Below, piece by piece: positions 31,575 through 44,144 of a DNA stretch of 64,000 nucleotides; the stretch's first letter is position 1; every line of letters begins with the position of its first letter. Origin of the DNA: Mariannaea sp. PMI_226 (taxonomy: Eukaryota; Ascomycota; Sordariomycetes; Hypocreales; Nectriaceae); assembly GCA_024336345.1 (NCBI GenBank), contig JANFOG010000007.1, forward strand, positions 682,001-746,000, in the 5' to 3' direction. The position numbers were made by a program, and so were the translations under genes. Under the pieces are notes generated by a model. It had not been told where the DNA came from. It saw only the letters and a program-made list of their open reading frames with translations, and searched no databases.

Positions 31575-34434
31575 GGTGGGCAGGCTACTGTGATGTGATG
31601 TGGTGGTGATAACGTAGCCGGTACGTGTTATCGTTTAAGATAGATATATTTAGATACCTGTATCCAATGTATTTCTATCAATGAGGATTACAAGAATTTC
31701 AAGTCGGGAGGCATGCCAACATTAATATACCTGATCAACAGCCCGATATAAGCTGGCATGCCATCTACCCAGATCGCGAATAGACTCCAGATGCTTGCAC
31801 AATGAGTCAGGCCGCTGAAGATTGCCGCTTGACTCAACTCTTCCGAAGTCCCGCAAATCCCCTGCGATTTAGGCGTCCATGGTGTAAGATCCATGAAGCT
31901 CTGCGGCCCTAATAATAGCCATTATTTATCACTAGGTTGGGCACTTGCAAATAAACATAAGCTGAAGTCAGTTGTGTCTAGACTACTGTAGGTCGCGATA
32001 GGCTCATTTTAGTGGTGGCCGGGGCCCCATGGTGTTGTGAACCTGTCCCAATCCGTGCGATAGATCAGGGGGTAGTGTGCTCCTAGGCACCTCTAATTAC
32101 TGTATTTGCAGCGCCAGCAGCGGGCACACTCGTGGATTCCCTCCACTGCTCCACGGAAGCTTACAACAGGGCTGAGTACGGATGGGGATTCTCCAATATT
32201 GAAGCGGGGTCGATAGCCGTACTATTACCCATGCGCCACAGGGCTTTCTCCAGGGCAGAACGGGGCTGGTAGGGCATCTCAGCCTTGAAAGGACCAAGAC
32301 ATCAGGAGCTCAACGTCGAAACCGCTGGGCTACCACTTTGTAGGTAATTAGAACCGAGCCATTTTACGGGACTGATTGAAGCGTTCTCGAATAACTTAGG
32401 TATCTCACTCATGTCATGTTATCCAATTGCACCTGTTTGGAGCTGCGACAGCGGCGTTTGGTATCAGGTATATCAATAGTCTCGTCTCACCATGCCGTCT
32501 GACACACCAGGCATCGCTCGTATTGGATGAAATGCGGATGACTCTTTCGGCGTACAGTTCAAAATCAAAGTACGTTCTCTTTGGACGCTTTAGATCTGTC
32601 AGAAAATAAACATATCTATCACCTGGAAGAAGTATTGGATATTCTTTCCATGCTGTCGCAGCCACCATTATCTTCTCTGCCAAACAACAGGTCAGAACGC
32701 GCTATTCAGGATGCAGCGCTGATCGAACGCTGGAACTTGGATATCCAAGATCATTGCACCCCACTTTACCTCAATCAAACAAGAGAGCTGAAGGGGTGAA
32801 ATCAACACTGGGGAAGCCGTCAAACGAACTTACATTCCATCATACTCTTGTTCTACAGATTACTTGGGCCATTACTGATTGCACCACCCTGGACCTTTTT
32901 TTCTTTCTTGTTTTATAGTAGCGAATTACGCCCCAAGGTGCCTCATATCTAGTAGCGTCCACGTAATAGATTTCCGCCGCTACCATTGATACGTTTCGCA
33001 TTCTTTTCTTTTTTTCTTTTTTCCTTTTCATCATCCTGAGACACAATTGGATATGACCGTATCTCTAGGACGCAAGTGCTTCATAAAAGCTTTCTTACTA
33101 GTCGGTCCCCTATTAGCTTGCTGTGCAATCTAATTTCCTTCTCATGTGCTTCAAAATGCATGCCGTCACACTAGGATCAACGTGGAGGGTAGTCGCGCGC
33201 ATACTTAGAATACCTAGGTAGGTAATAGCTGAGATGAACTTGTATGTCGACAGTGATTGTAGGGTAGATACAATAACAAAGAAAGCAGTCTTGCTCCTTA
33301 GATAAACTTGAGGCTCTGGTCGTCTTCTATCAAGGCTGGGAAGGGGGAGTGAGTATCGCCACTAACATGTAATATCGATGACGTGAATCTGTGCCAACAG
33401 AATGCAGAATGCCTCAACTCGTGAAAACACTTGGGATCACAAAGAGCAATTGGTCAGCCTTCAAAATTCCATCTATTACAAGGATATCCCTGATCCATGG
33501 CCTGCCTTATTGTTTTCTCGGGATCCAATCAGTCACTGGAATGCCATGCCACACGCCTCGCTATAGCTGCACCCTCCCTGACCAAGCTCGCCATCGATCG
33601 AGCTTGGGACGAGGGAGTTAGTATCTCGAAGAGGTAGCTCACCTGTTTGTTTGAATGGGAGCTTCAAGTTATCTTTCTCATGGGTACTGGTACTGGTATC
33701 CAAATGCTCCGGCTCCTAAAAGCTGGCGTCACACCCATTCCCAATTCCCACAGCCATCAAATTCCTATCACTTCTCTCTGCAGGCTTCTGCACCTATTAC
33801 AATCTGCACATCGGCGGGGTTTCTGAATCATCCAATGAGACATTGTCGCAGTCCCCCCCCACGCACGCCGTACATGTAAACAGATTTGCTCCTCTATGTT
33901 AATGATGAAACCCAAACAACCATCTTTCACTTACACACCAGATAAGCTGTCAATACGGCGCCTGCACAAAGTTTCAAGTAGACCTAACGAATAAATCAAG
34001 AAGTTGGCTCGCTGGGTCACCACATAGGTAGTTGACAGTAGTTGGAGATCAAGTGTTTCCCCGCTCCACTCCCCGCATGCAAAGCCCATCATGGATAGGG
34101 CCACAAAGGCCAGTCAGCCACGATTACAGAGTAGCCCAGCGATCGTCATGAATCCTCGCATTCCCCTCCTCCATAGATCGGTTTGATCTCCCTTCTCTCT
34201 CATTTATCCTCTTGAGTCAACATACGTGCGTATGTAAGTAGTATGTATTTGCTTTTTGATCGCGTGAGTCGCGTCCACGCGAATCCCCTATTCCCGCATT
34301 CCTCAACCTCGTCTTCTCACAATAAAAGAAGGAAACACGAAAGCAAGAGAAATAAAAGAAAACACAGGCCTCGGTTTCTCTCTCCCCATCTCCCCATCTC
34401 GTCATCTCACCATCTTGCCACCCTACTCGCCATC
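31575..34434. other. Divergent intergenic interval, no gene recognised
   Basis: About 2.9 kb between the vWA-RBR gene (-) and the N-acetyltransferase (+). Short frames (32414-32683 reverse, 32581-32799 forward) have no domain. CCTAGGTAGGTA lies at 33213-33224. The last 200 bp form a pyrimidine-rich then purine-rich leader. Confidence 0.5.
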
Positions 34435-35514
34435 ATGTATTCACCCTCAGACACTACGCTTTCGGACGCAGGCTCCACCAAGTCCAGGTTCTCGGATATA
34501 AGTGACTCCAGAATGAGGTTGCCAATTCGTGCAAAGTATCGTCACTCGCAGATCGAGCCATATTTAGACCACATCAGAGTGCCCGTGAACGACCGTCCCA
34601 GCATAGGAGTTGAGCATCTTTCGCCTCGCAAGCAGCTCGAGATCTTGAAACTGCTTACCAAGTGTCACTTATGCAACGTCCCCTTTGAGAACCTTACTCT
34701 GCACTACTCCTGGCATCGTGTCATCGAGGTTGACCCTCAAGTTCTCTACAGCAAGATCATCGAAACACCAGGGCGAGGCGGCTACTGCATGGAGAATAAT
34801 ACCCTTTTCAACACTCTTCTCGTGACACTAGGTTTCGAGGCATACATGGCCGGATCTAGGGTATACCAGGCGAACCTTGGAAAGTACGACGGGTTTAGCC
34901 ACTGTGTCAACATCGTCACCATTGCGGAGGAACAGTATCTTGTTGATGTTGGTTTCGGTGCCAACGGCCCCAACCAGCCCATTAAACTGGACCCCAACTC
35001 CAGACAAGCTCACAAGTACATGGGTGATATGGAGGTGCGAGTACGATTCGACGCAATACCGCAGGCCACCAACCGAAGGGGCAAGTACTGGATTTACGAA
35101 TACCGTCACGACATCGAATCCGAATGGGATCCGCTTTACTGCTTTACCGACTTTGAGTTCCTCCCCGAGGATATTCGTATCCTAAACTTGGCTCCCTCAG
35201 TGCTCCCGACTAGCATTTTCCGCAAAAATGTTATCTGCACTCGCTTCACCACCGTCAACGACTTCAAGGTTGCTAATGGACGTCTCGAGGTGCTGACACG
35301 ATGGGACGCCGACGATGAAGAGATCAACGGAGTGCTGATATTGAGCGGGAGGGTGCTCAAGCTTCGCACTGAAGGAAAAATCATATTCGAGATGGAATTC
35401 AAGAACGAATATGAACGGGTCAGAGCACTTTCGAAGTACTTTGGCATCAAATTGTCCGAAGTAGAGAGGCACGCTATTCGCGGTTGCCCAACAGAAATCC
35501 TTCAGAGAGATTGA
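34435..35514 (+). CDS. Arylamine N-acetyltransferase (NAT) family protein
   Basis: Intronless, 359 residues from the ATG at 34435 (ATCATGTATTC). The NAT catalytic triad is complete: Cys118 in RGGYCMENN, His156 in GFSHCVNI, and Asp171 in YLVDVGFGAN. The front part has the family's PFENLTLHY segment and an N-terminal extension of about 35 polar residues. NATs move an acyl group from acyl-CoA to aromatic amines via the Cys; in Fusarium the homologue FDB2 uses malonyl-CoA to detoxify 2-aminophenol from benzoxazolinone. Which acyl donor this one uses cannot be read here. The frame is open upstream to 34243, but that stretch is a low-complexity leader, so I place the start at the ATG followed by YSPSD. 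No partner of a benzoxazolinone cluster is adjacent. Confidence 0.88.
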   Translation: MYSPSDTTLSDAGSTKSRFSDISDSRMRLPIRAKYRHSQIEPYLDHIRVPVNDRPSIGVEHLSPRKQLEILKLLTKCHLCNVPFENLTLHYSWHRVIEVDPQVLYSKIIETPGRGGYCMENNTLFNTLLVTLGFEAYMAGSRVYQANLGKYDGFSHCVNIVTIAEEQYLVDVGFGANGPNQPIKLDPNSRQAHKYMGDMEVRVRFDAIPQATNRRGKYWIYEYRHDIESEWDPLYCFTDFEFLPEDIRILNLAPSVLPTSIFRKNVICTRFTTVNDFKVANGRLEVLTRWDADDEEINGVLILSGRVLKLRTEGKIIFEMEFKNEYERVRALSKYFGIKLSEVERHAIRGCPTEILQRD

Positions 35515-37087
35515 GGGACTTTTTTTTTTTCTCTGGTGAGGCGTTTCTTTTGGGGGATAATAATATTTTTAATTACGAACACCAACTAATACCTCTGATG
35601 GCTAGCTGGACTTCTCAGTGGCAATGGCTTTAGAGGTTGCGCGTTCAAGGTGGTCGGGTTTGTTCATAGATGTTGACTGTTTCCCGAGGTCCTGGTTTTA
35701 TACTCTCTACTTTTCCCGAGTACTTACTTCGTTATAAACGATTCACGAAATAGTTTAATGTTAGCAATTTAATTAATCCTGTATTATATGGATATAATAT
35801 TTCAACAATTTATACCAAACTTGGCGTACCAAGATAAGCACTTCAAATAACCCGTGTAGTTCATGTATCCATACGACTGTTCCAGTATCCTTATTTGTAA
35901 CGGTTTCATGACATAAAACATAAGATCTAGATGCGATGGTGATAAAAAATACCACTTATAGTTAGAATATCTTCCGCGCCTGTCCTATCAACATGAGGTA
36001 CATGTGTGGATGAGGAACTGACCGATGGGGAAGGACGACAGACACCAGCAAAATCTTCCGGCTACTACTGGATGGCAATAATACGTGTTTGGCAAGAATA
36101 AGAGAGTCCGTTGGCAAGGTATAGGAGCGACAGCTGCTGGTGAAGATGGAGCCCTAAGGCTTGAAGACTTGGCAGCAACTACATTGTATGACGCTGAGGT
36201 GATTGTGCCTGATGCACGATGTGAAGTGGTAGTGTTTGAGTAATAATGTTGCATCGGCTCCGCGAGTAGAGGAGAGCTATTTAGCATCAAGGAATAGAGT
36301 CTTTATTGGAAGTACAGGGTGGGCGATGATATCACTGACCAGGATTCCTGGATCAAATTGAGCTTACCCTTGCAGGCTGCGTTGGACGATTGGATTTGCA
36401 AGTCTGGGGACAAGGAATGCCTCAATAACTATGACTTGCTTTTTTTATTCAATTATCGTGACTCTATAATTGTTTTCGGCAAGGCTATTGAGAGACTACG
36501 GTGAACTACCTACATTAGCGATTCTCTGAAGGAGTCGTGATACTCTACTAAATATCCAAATTACCCTATTGACACACAAAAAGGTACACCCACCCTCTCG
36601 CACACACAAAAACGGCAGAATAACGACCGGCCCTTGGTACAATCTATCCAAAGCTAACAACATAATGGCCGAGCGGCCTATCGCAAATTATTCAAACAGG
36701 GTTTAGAGACCACTATTAGAATCCCGTCGTTGAGACCAGGTAATCTGTGCAACCATTCCTGCACACAGAGTAGTTCGGGCTAATATTACGTAGAGATGAG
36801 GGGCTACGCAAACTGGTGTGCTACTGATCCAAATCTCAACATGCCTAAGTAGGGACACACGTACATGTAGACCACCAACAACTCAAACGTCACCTGCTCG
36901 CCGATTGACGAAACACCCGCTTCTCTATCTAGATGGGCAGTTTTTTTTTTTTTTTGTTAAAAGGCTCCATATTTTTCGTTGCCAGCATTGCCCCCATCGT
37001 CAGAGATCGTCCCGGGAAAAGAACTTCTTGTTTAAAACCTAAAACAAAAAGCCCAGCCAAACACGAGGAATGTAGCTCGCTGACGTG

Positions 37088-37132
37088 TTTCTTTTCTTTT
37101 CTTTTTCTCTTTTCTTTTTCTCTTTTCTTTTT
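37088..37132. repeat. CTTTT-type pyrimidine microsatellite
   Basis: An imperfect array of CTTTT/CTCTTTT units on the plus strand, flanked by AT-rich intergenic DNA. Confidence 0.8.
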
Positions 37133-39039
37133 GGGCAGGAAGAACATTTGTGCTTGTTTGAGCTATGACTAAGTAGATATATATATACAGATTACATGTA
37201 GCACCGAATTATATCTTCATGTCTAGCAGGTTTGTGAGTAATACAATACAGGCAGGACGAGAGACAAACAAGGTAGCGGGTATACGATTTTAACTACAGT
37301 TGGAGTGCCGGGCGCGGTCAGGAGAATTTAGCTCATGGGCGTCGGCCGCAACCGAGGCCATAGCTTGGAGAATGTGGGTGAAGCGGCCGGGCCGGGAATG
37401 TAATCCGATTTCGATTTGGTGGAGGATTTTCTCAAAGGAAATCCCCAGTGGTGGCATTCGACCAAATCCGAGTCGCCCGAGGCGGCCACCGGGAGGTGGG
37501 GGCAATTCCCGAGCATATGGCCGGAGCCGGGTTCGGCAAGAGTGGGGGGAGGAGAAAAAAGCAAAGCCAAAGGTGCCGTACAGATTACCTTGGTAGGTAT
37601 CCAGGTAGTGTGGCCTTATGTACGAAGGAGGTATGGAGAGGAGAGGGGAGGGGGGTTGGTAACTCGAGGAAAAGAAACCAAGGAAAAAAAAAAAGCAAGG
37701 AATTCAAGGTGTCCATCAAGAGATCAGGGTATTGCGGCGCAAACGCTGACTGTGCCGTGTCGGAGAAACACGGCTGATGGCTGATGAAAAACGGTCATCA
37801 GCAACACTGCAGGTGAGAACACGCGCTGAGGCGGTGCACCAATTTGGAATTGGGGAGATGCGGCAGAGACGCCCAAGCGTTCAGTTAGCAAAGGGGATGA
37901 GATGAGGGATGAGATGAGGGAGGAGAGTGCCGGCGGGTCAAATAGTCAAACAACCGCTTCAAGCTAACAGGGAAGATTTTCGGCACCTTTTGTGAGCAGT
38001 TCATGTCTGAACCGGTGATTGTCATGAGTTTAAGTCGTGGCCATGAGCGAGAGGGGCATCATCCGGTCGCACATCCGACGCGATCATGACATGGTGGTTC
38101 CCGTATCTGCCGGCGGGACAGTGTAAGTAGTCGACGTATCCGTACGGAGTAAGTAAGGTAGTTCCGGCAAAAATAGTAGGCTTCCTGGGGAAGAATGGTG
38201 GCTACCTATTATTAGGTAAGTTGTTTCGGCTCCTCGCCACTACGTATTTGACTTATCGAACCTCTCAGGCGTCCAAGTCTTGCGTCTTGTGCTGGCGCCT
38301 AGGTTCAATAAGCACACGAGCCCATCGCAAAGACTTGCGTGTCATGTCTTGGGCCTTCATGCAGACACTATAAACGGTGTCAAGGCGAAGGGTTTCTGTT
38401 TTTAGCGACAGCAAGGACACAGTACTCAGTATTTTTCTGTGGAGGTTGGACTGCGTTGGGGAGACATTGAAGGTGATCTAAAAGCCTGAACAGAGACTTA
38501 TAATCCTTCTCTGTAGTTCAATAAGACACCTACCTACCTTATCCTGTCAAGAGGACAAAAATCCCTTGATGGCCAGGCAGGGAACGCGCGAGATCAGTGG
38601 CAAGGATAATGTCCAATGCACGATGCAGAGAATCATCGCCAACCAACAACATTCCCGTAAAAGCAGGTCATTCGCGTGTGAGTATCTGTCTGTGCTCCGC
38701 AACAAGCCATGGCAGTGGAAGGGAACCCATGTCTCATCAACTTGTTCAAGTCTTGCTTTTGCGATTTTTTATCGGGATACTTTATGCACTCACGGAGCAG
38801 ATGCTACTCTTATCTTCTTTTACAATGGAACTCAAGTTTGCTTTACCAAGACAAGTCCCAGGGCTATTTTAGGATCATGGACACCTTTCGGGGGAATCAA
38901 CATCAATCAATCAATACGTAACCGAACTAATCTGTAGCGGTCATGAACTTGACAGCAGAGACTAGTTCAACGGCAGGGCCGATGAAGCGCTGTTCTACGT
39001 AGCGTAGCCTGTACCCTTGCTACAGAAGAGAAGGAAGGG

Positions 39040-39071
<32 letters not shown>
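39040..39071. repeat. Poly-A homopolymer (32 A)
   Basis: An uninterrupted run of 32 A, preceded by purine-rich GAAGAGAAGGAAGGG-type sequence. No coding or retroelement sequence lies beside it. Confidence 0.85.
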
Positions 39072-39073
<2 letters not shown>

Positions 39074-40244
39074 AGCCCCGCTTCCACGAACTGGGGCCAA
39101 TCGCCGCTTTCCTGCCTTGGCCATTTGACCAATGAAAATCCAAGTTAATCGGGAAGTGGGTCTTCTTCCCTGTTCCATGCGTGTCCCTTGCCTTGCCTCC
39201 CTCCCCAGCCAGCCCAGGAGAAGTCGCCATCTCCGTGTTGTTACTCGTCCTACCAGGATACGTACTGCCAATCACCAACCAACTCCAGGTTGCCAGCCAA
39301 TGAAGCAGACATGGCAACTAAGGTAACTACGCACACAGCGACGGCCTCCCTCCTCCACTCCCCCTCTTCTCCCCCCAAAAAAAGCCAGTGGGTAAGTCTA
39401 GAGGCCCATAAACCCCTTGAAGGCAGCCACACACCGCGTGCCGCCTGCCCTACCATGCTACTGTTCCGCCCAAGTACCACTAACCTTGACCAGTGAGGAG
39501 ACATCCGCTCAGACACACTCGTTCTTGCCTCTCTTCTCACGTCCCATCCACCATCCATCCATTTCCACTTCCACTTCCGCATCCGCCATTCCGCCTCCAC
39601 CAAACCCCCTCCCCACGTCCTTTCATCACGCTCCCCGTCCGAATACAGTCCTTTATTCTTCTTCTTTGGATTCGGACTTGGCAGTGCATTTTTCACCCCG
39701 TCGCCCAGATTTCCACCTGCTTTTGTTGTGGAATACGGCAAACTCGAGATCAAGTCTGAGCGACCCCGTCCCTCGGCCCGGCTGCCGACTCTCAACCGTC
39801 CCGTCACGGTCACGCCTCGACAACCCAACACAACGCAAAGTCCCCCATCCGATCGATTCTAGAAAAAGCACTCTACTCTTCGCTACCCTATGACGGGAAT
39901 TTTACCTTGGATGATCTGAGGGGTGTTTGGTCTGTTTTCTTTCAGCACCTACCGCGTCGTGTCTTCTCCCACTCAAGTTCAAAAGGGTGTGGTTTATCCT
40001 TTCGTCACCACTCAGCCAGCCTCGTTACCTTGACTGTCCCTGACAGAACCACCGGCTTTGATTCGAACCTTGAGACCCCAAATCACCGTGTTGGCCTGGG
40101 AAGAGCATCCATCGCATCTGCCCATATCCCAAATCTGGCCGGAAGCCTCGAAGGAATTAACTTCGCACCTGCGTCTACAGTTTTTCATTCTCGCAGAACA
40201 TATAGACAAGTGGTCTCCTCGTGCCAGCCACGTGCACGAGAGCC

Positions 40245-43200
40245 ATGTCGCCCTCACCAGTTGACCAGGCTCTTGAGCTTCGGCATCCCAGGCCGTCTCA
40301 AACCCTGTCCGTCAACATCTCTGAGGGTTCCTCCCAGAGCCGCTCCCGCCGCTTCCAGCTTCAAGTAAGCGAATGTGTCGAGACCAAGACCGTGACAACA
40401 ACCACACGACTCACCCGAAAATTTCCTCATGTCTTCGTCCGCGATCCCATCCCACTCGAGAACCTTGACACTAAAGAGTACCCCCTTGCGATGAAGCCCA
40501 CCCCTCCAGAGCTTATCCAGTTCTCCTACACCCTTCCGGGCAACCATGAAGTCCAATACGAGGAGCATGAGGATGATGACTCCTCAAGCAAACAGGTTAG
40601 ACCCATATCTTCTTTCATATCTTCTAGAGCGATCAACGGGTTTGAGATACAGCAGAACCATGACGCTGACCTGGACAATCTACAGATCAAGAAGGCTAGC
40701 AGTAGTCGTTGCACTCCCAGTCTTACCAAGTCCGAGTCTCCCTCAGACACTACCACCCTCAGCAAAATCCCCCGCCAGCCGTCCCAGTCTCCTTCGGAAG
40801 CCTACTCTCGTCGTACTCGCCAAACTCGAGCAAGCCCTATTGACTCCTCGGATCCTACGCCCACGTCAAATCCACCAAGGCGACCGGTTCGATCCTCCCA
40901 GCTGAGTGCCGTTTCGGACAAGCTGCGTCGATCCCTTGCTCAGGGAAATAGCAGCCGTCAACCTGGTGAGAGATCAACGAGAGCCTCATCTGGCTTTCTA
41001 GCAACACCAGATACGTCTGAAGTGATTAGTGGACTTGGTCCTATTGTGCGCTCCTCTCGTCGACGATCCGCAAACACCGACCGCTTACAACAATCTCCTG
41101 AACCCTCTTCATCTGCCCAGGCTGCTAATTTTGAAGCAAGCAGCCCAGTAGAGAGCGATTCACATACAGTCTTCAGCAGCAATGTGGCCACCCCACCGAT
41201 AACTGACGCTGATCCAGAGCCATTCGCTGATGCTGATGGCTCCATCTCTTTGCGGGCCTTCCATTCTAGACCCACTGTCGACGTCGTCACTGCACAGGAT
41301 GCCAGTCTTCCTAGTCCCAGATTGTCTCCTACTTTGGCAGCTGCCCAATTACACTCTGCCGAAAATGAAGAAGACGATGAGGCTCAAGCCAGTTTTCAGA
41401 CCACCACCTCTGATCCATCCACATGGGCAAATGACACCCAACTTACTGAGGACGGTGACTCTATGGCCTTGGTTCGACACGGTCACGATGACTCCCGTGC
41501 TCTTACCCGATCCGACTCGGGCGAGCCTTTGCCCTTCGTGGTGGATACCCAGACTCTATTAGAAGCCTTCGACTCGATGAAGACGGAGATGAAGACATTC
41601 ATGATGTACCAGTTTTTGCGCCGCTGTCCACGACCTACCCTTCGTGTAGTCGCTAATGCGGTAAATCCGGCATTGAAATGTGACTTCCTCCGGCAACTGC
41701 CCCTTGAACTTGGTTACCACGTCCTCTCATATTTGGATTACCGCGATCTCTGCAGAGCGGCGCAGGTATCGAAGCACTGGCGGAATATCGTCAACCAGAA
41801 TGAGACGGGCTGGAAGGAATTGTTTGACCGTGACAACTACAAGCTCCCTCCTGGCGAGCTGAACAAGGCTATTGTCCAGGGTTGGGGATGGCAGGATCCC
41901 GTTGGCGCAATGGGCTATGAAAAGGATTTGAGCATGAGGAGCCGACTGACATCAACCGAACATGAACTTACCCGAACACTTCGCAACGAAACAGCACCGA
42001 AGTCACGAGCCTCGAAGAGGAAGAGAGCGCTTACTACATACACAACATCTGAGCGATCCAAACGTCGGGCTAGTGCCCAGGAGGCTGCCTCCCGTGACGA
42101 GAGGACACAAGTTGAAGTCAAGCAGCATAAGTCAGAAGGTCCCTTGTCAGCTGCTAATGCCGCCGCCGCCGCCGTTCCAGATCCTCATTTGGGCCTTCCT
42201 AGCTTACGCCAGCTGCACCTCTATAAGTCGCTTTACCGTCGTCACCATATGATTCGTCAAAGCTGGACCAGCGGTGAGGTTAAGCCAGGCCATGTAGCCT
42301 TCGCGGCTCATCCTCGCCATGTCATCACATGTCTCCAATTTGACGAAGACAAGATCATTACGGGTAGCGACGACACTCTCATTCACATCTACGACACTAA
42401 GACAGGCAAGCTTCGAAAGAAGCTCGAAGGCCATGAGGGAGGTGTGTGGGCTTTACAATACGAGGGCAACATGCTGGTGTCAGGTTCAACTGATCGGTCC
42501 GTCCGTGTGTGGGATATCGAGCGGGGATTATGTCAACAGGTGTTTTACGGTCACACCAGTACCGTCCGCTGCCTCCAAATCCTCATGCCCACCGAGACTG
42601 GTAAGGACTCATATGGTCAACCAGTTATGCAGCCCGAGAAGCCGCTCATAATCACCGGATCTCGGGATAGCCAGCTCCGAGTGTGGAGGCTACCTGAGGT
42701 GGGCTCTCGGCGATATATCCAAACCGGTCCTCCTGCCCATGAGTCTGATTGCCCGTATTTTATCCGTGTCCTATCCGGCCATACCCACTCAGTCCGAGCG
42801 ATCTCAGCCCATGGAGATACTCTAGTGAGCGGCTCGTATGACAGCACTGTACGGGTTTGGCGGATCAGCACTGGCGAGTCTCTTCATGTCCTGCACGGCC
42901 ACTCTCAAAAGGTTTATTCTGTTGTTCTAGATCATGAGCGTAACCGCTGCATCTCTGGCTCAATGGACTCTCTCGTGAAGATATGGGATCTCGCTACCGG
43001 TGCTTGTCTCTACACTTTGGAAGGCCATAGTTTGCTGGTAGGCCTTCTGGATCTTCGAGATGAACGGCTAGTCTCCGCAGCAGCGGATTCTACACTGCGA
43101 ATTTGGGACCCCGAGACGGGAAAATGCAGGAATACATTGATGGCTCACACCGGAGCCATCACCTGCTTCCAGCATGACGGTCGAAAGGTCATCAGTGGCA

Positions 43201-43520
43201 GTGAAAAGACGGTCAAAATGTGGGATGTTCGGACTGGAGAATGCGTCCAAGACTTGTTGAACGACTTGAGTGGCGTGTGGCAAGTTAAGTTTGATGAAAG
43301 ACGATGTGTAGCGGCTGTCCAGCGTGATTCGCTCACATATGTCGAGGTAGGAACTTCCCACTTATTGCCCCCGTGGTGCTGCGAGTGACTTTGCTAACAA
43401 ATTATGCATTAGATTCTTGACTTTGGAGCAGTCCGAGACGGAAAGGCCCCGGAGGAGCTGGGCAAGCGAATTCTGCTGAATGAACCCGAAGTGCGGGCTA
43501 TGATTGAAGAGGAGGCCTAG
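40245..43520 (+). CDS. F-box/WD40 protein, Cdc4/Pop1/FWD-1 type SCF substrate receptor
   Basis: Two exons, 40245-43346 and 43413-43520, with a 66-nt intron (donor GTAGGA, branch TTTGCTAAC), encode 1069 residues. The first ATG of the frame is at 40245 in context GCCATGTCG. The first 430 or so residues are Ser/Pro-rich and disordered. An F-box starts near residue 479 (DFLRQLPLELGYHVLSYLDY, then RDLCRAAQVSKHWRNIV), binding Skp1. A basic nuclear-localisation-like stretch follows (PKSRASKRKRALT). The WD40 propeller runs from about 685 to 1030, with blades such as ITGSDDTLIHIYD, VSGSTDRSVRVWD and VSGSYDSTVRVWR. The Arg residues in these blades are those that in Cdc4 bind phosphodegrons. Cdc4 targets CDK-phosphorylated regulators; Neurospora FWD-1 targets the clock protein FRQ. 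Orthology to one rather than the other cannot be settled here. The last exon ends NEPEVRAMIEEEA. Confidence 0.9.
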
Positions 43521-44144
43521 GGAACTTTTTACCAAGAAACGGTACAGCGGTTAACTAGCATTGATGTATACACCAAATCATCTTGACGACAACATTTTTG
43601 GGCGTTGACGGGACTCTCGTATACGAGTTGAGACTAGCATGAACAGGCACGGACAAGGAACGGACACGGCGTTGAGGGAAACTGACTGGTGGGAGGGATA
43701 TACCTTTTTACTTTTTGATGTTGATTTTATCAAATGATATGTCTTATTGATGCCGCGAAAGCGAGAGGGCAAAAAGACTTTTTTCACCCGCATATTATGG
43801 ATAGGGCTCGCACAAGGACGAACAAAAAAAAAGGCCGAAGTCATGTTACAATTACAGATGGAAACGAGGAAGTAGTGTATCATTTTCTGGTGGGTGTTCA
43901 GGTAACTCGAATAAATATTTAAGCCTATCTTTCTTCAACTTATCATGCGTGTGAATGCGGGAGCTTGGTACAACGAAAGCCTGTTTCGAGGAGTGGATGG
44001 GTTGGTTGACTGGACACAAGTGGTGTCCTTGATTCAAATTATTCGTCTTCTTTTGTTGGTTTCATCAAAATCTTCGTGTAGTTGCATTTTCCCCTTCTTT
44101 TTTTTGCCTCCTCATTCCCCTCCTCTCCGATTTTTTTTTAATTT
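43521..44144. other. Convergent intergenic region (two 3' ends)
   Basis: Between the stop codons of the F-box gene (+) and the WD40-like gene (-). T-rich tracts lie at 44098-44146. No gene seen. Confidence 0.55.

Larger units (their letters stand above)
35515..40244. other. Long interval without a supported gene
   Basis: About 4.7 kb. It contains AT-rich sequence (35540-36000), a CTTTT microsatellite (37088-37132), a GC-rich island with a reverse open frame of 71 codons (37290-37505, unrecognised), CCGTA and GGTAGGTA motifs near 37590-38150, 32 consecutive A at 39040-39071, and the promoter and long leader of the F-box gene. Several long open frames at 39250-40368 look compositional. Confidence 0.5.

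Noticed and set aside
39040..39071. Poly-A run as the tail of a LINE or SINE
   Set aside because: No element body, A/B box or target-site duplication was seen beside it.
40221..40244. Upstream extension of the F-box protein
   Set aside because: The extension begins at GTG; the first ATG in frame is at 40245 with a good context.
39250..40368. Several long open frames on both strands before the F-box gene
   Set aside because: They follow base-composition bias (CT-rich promoter and leader) and have low-complexity translations.
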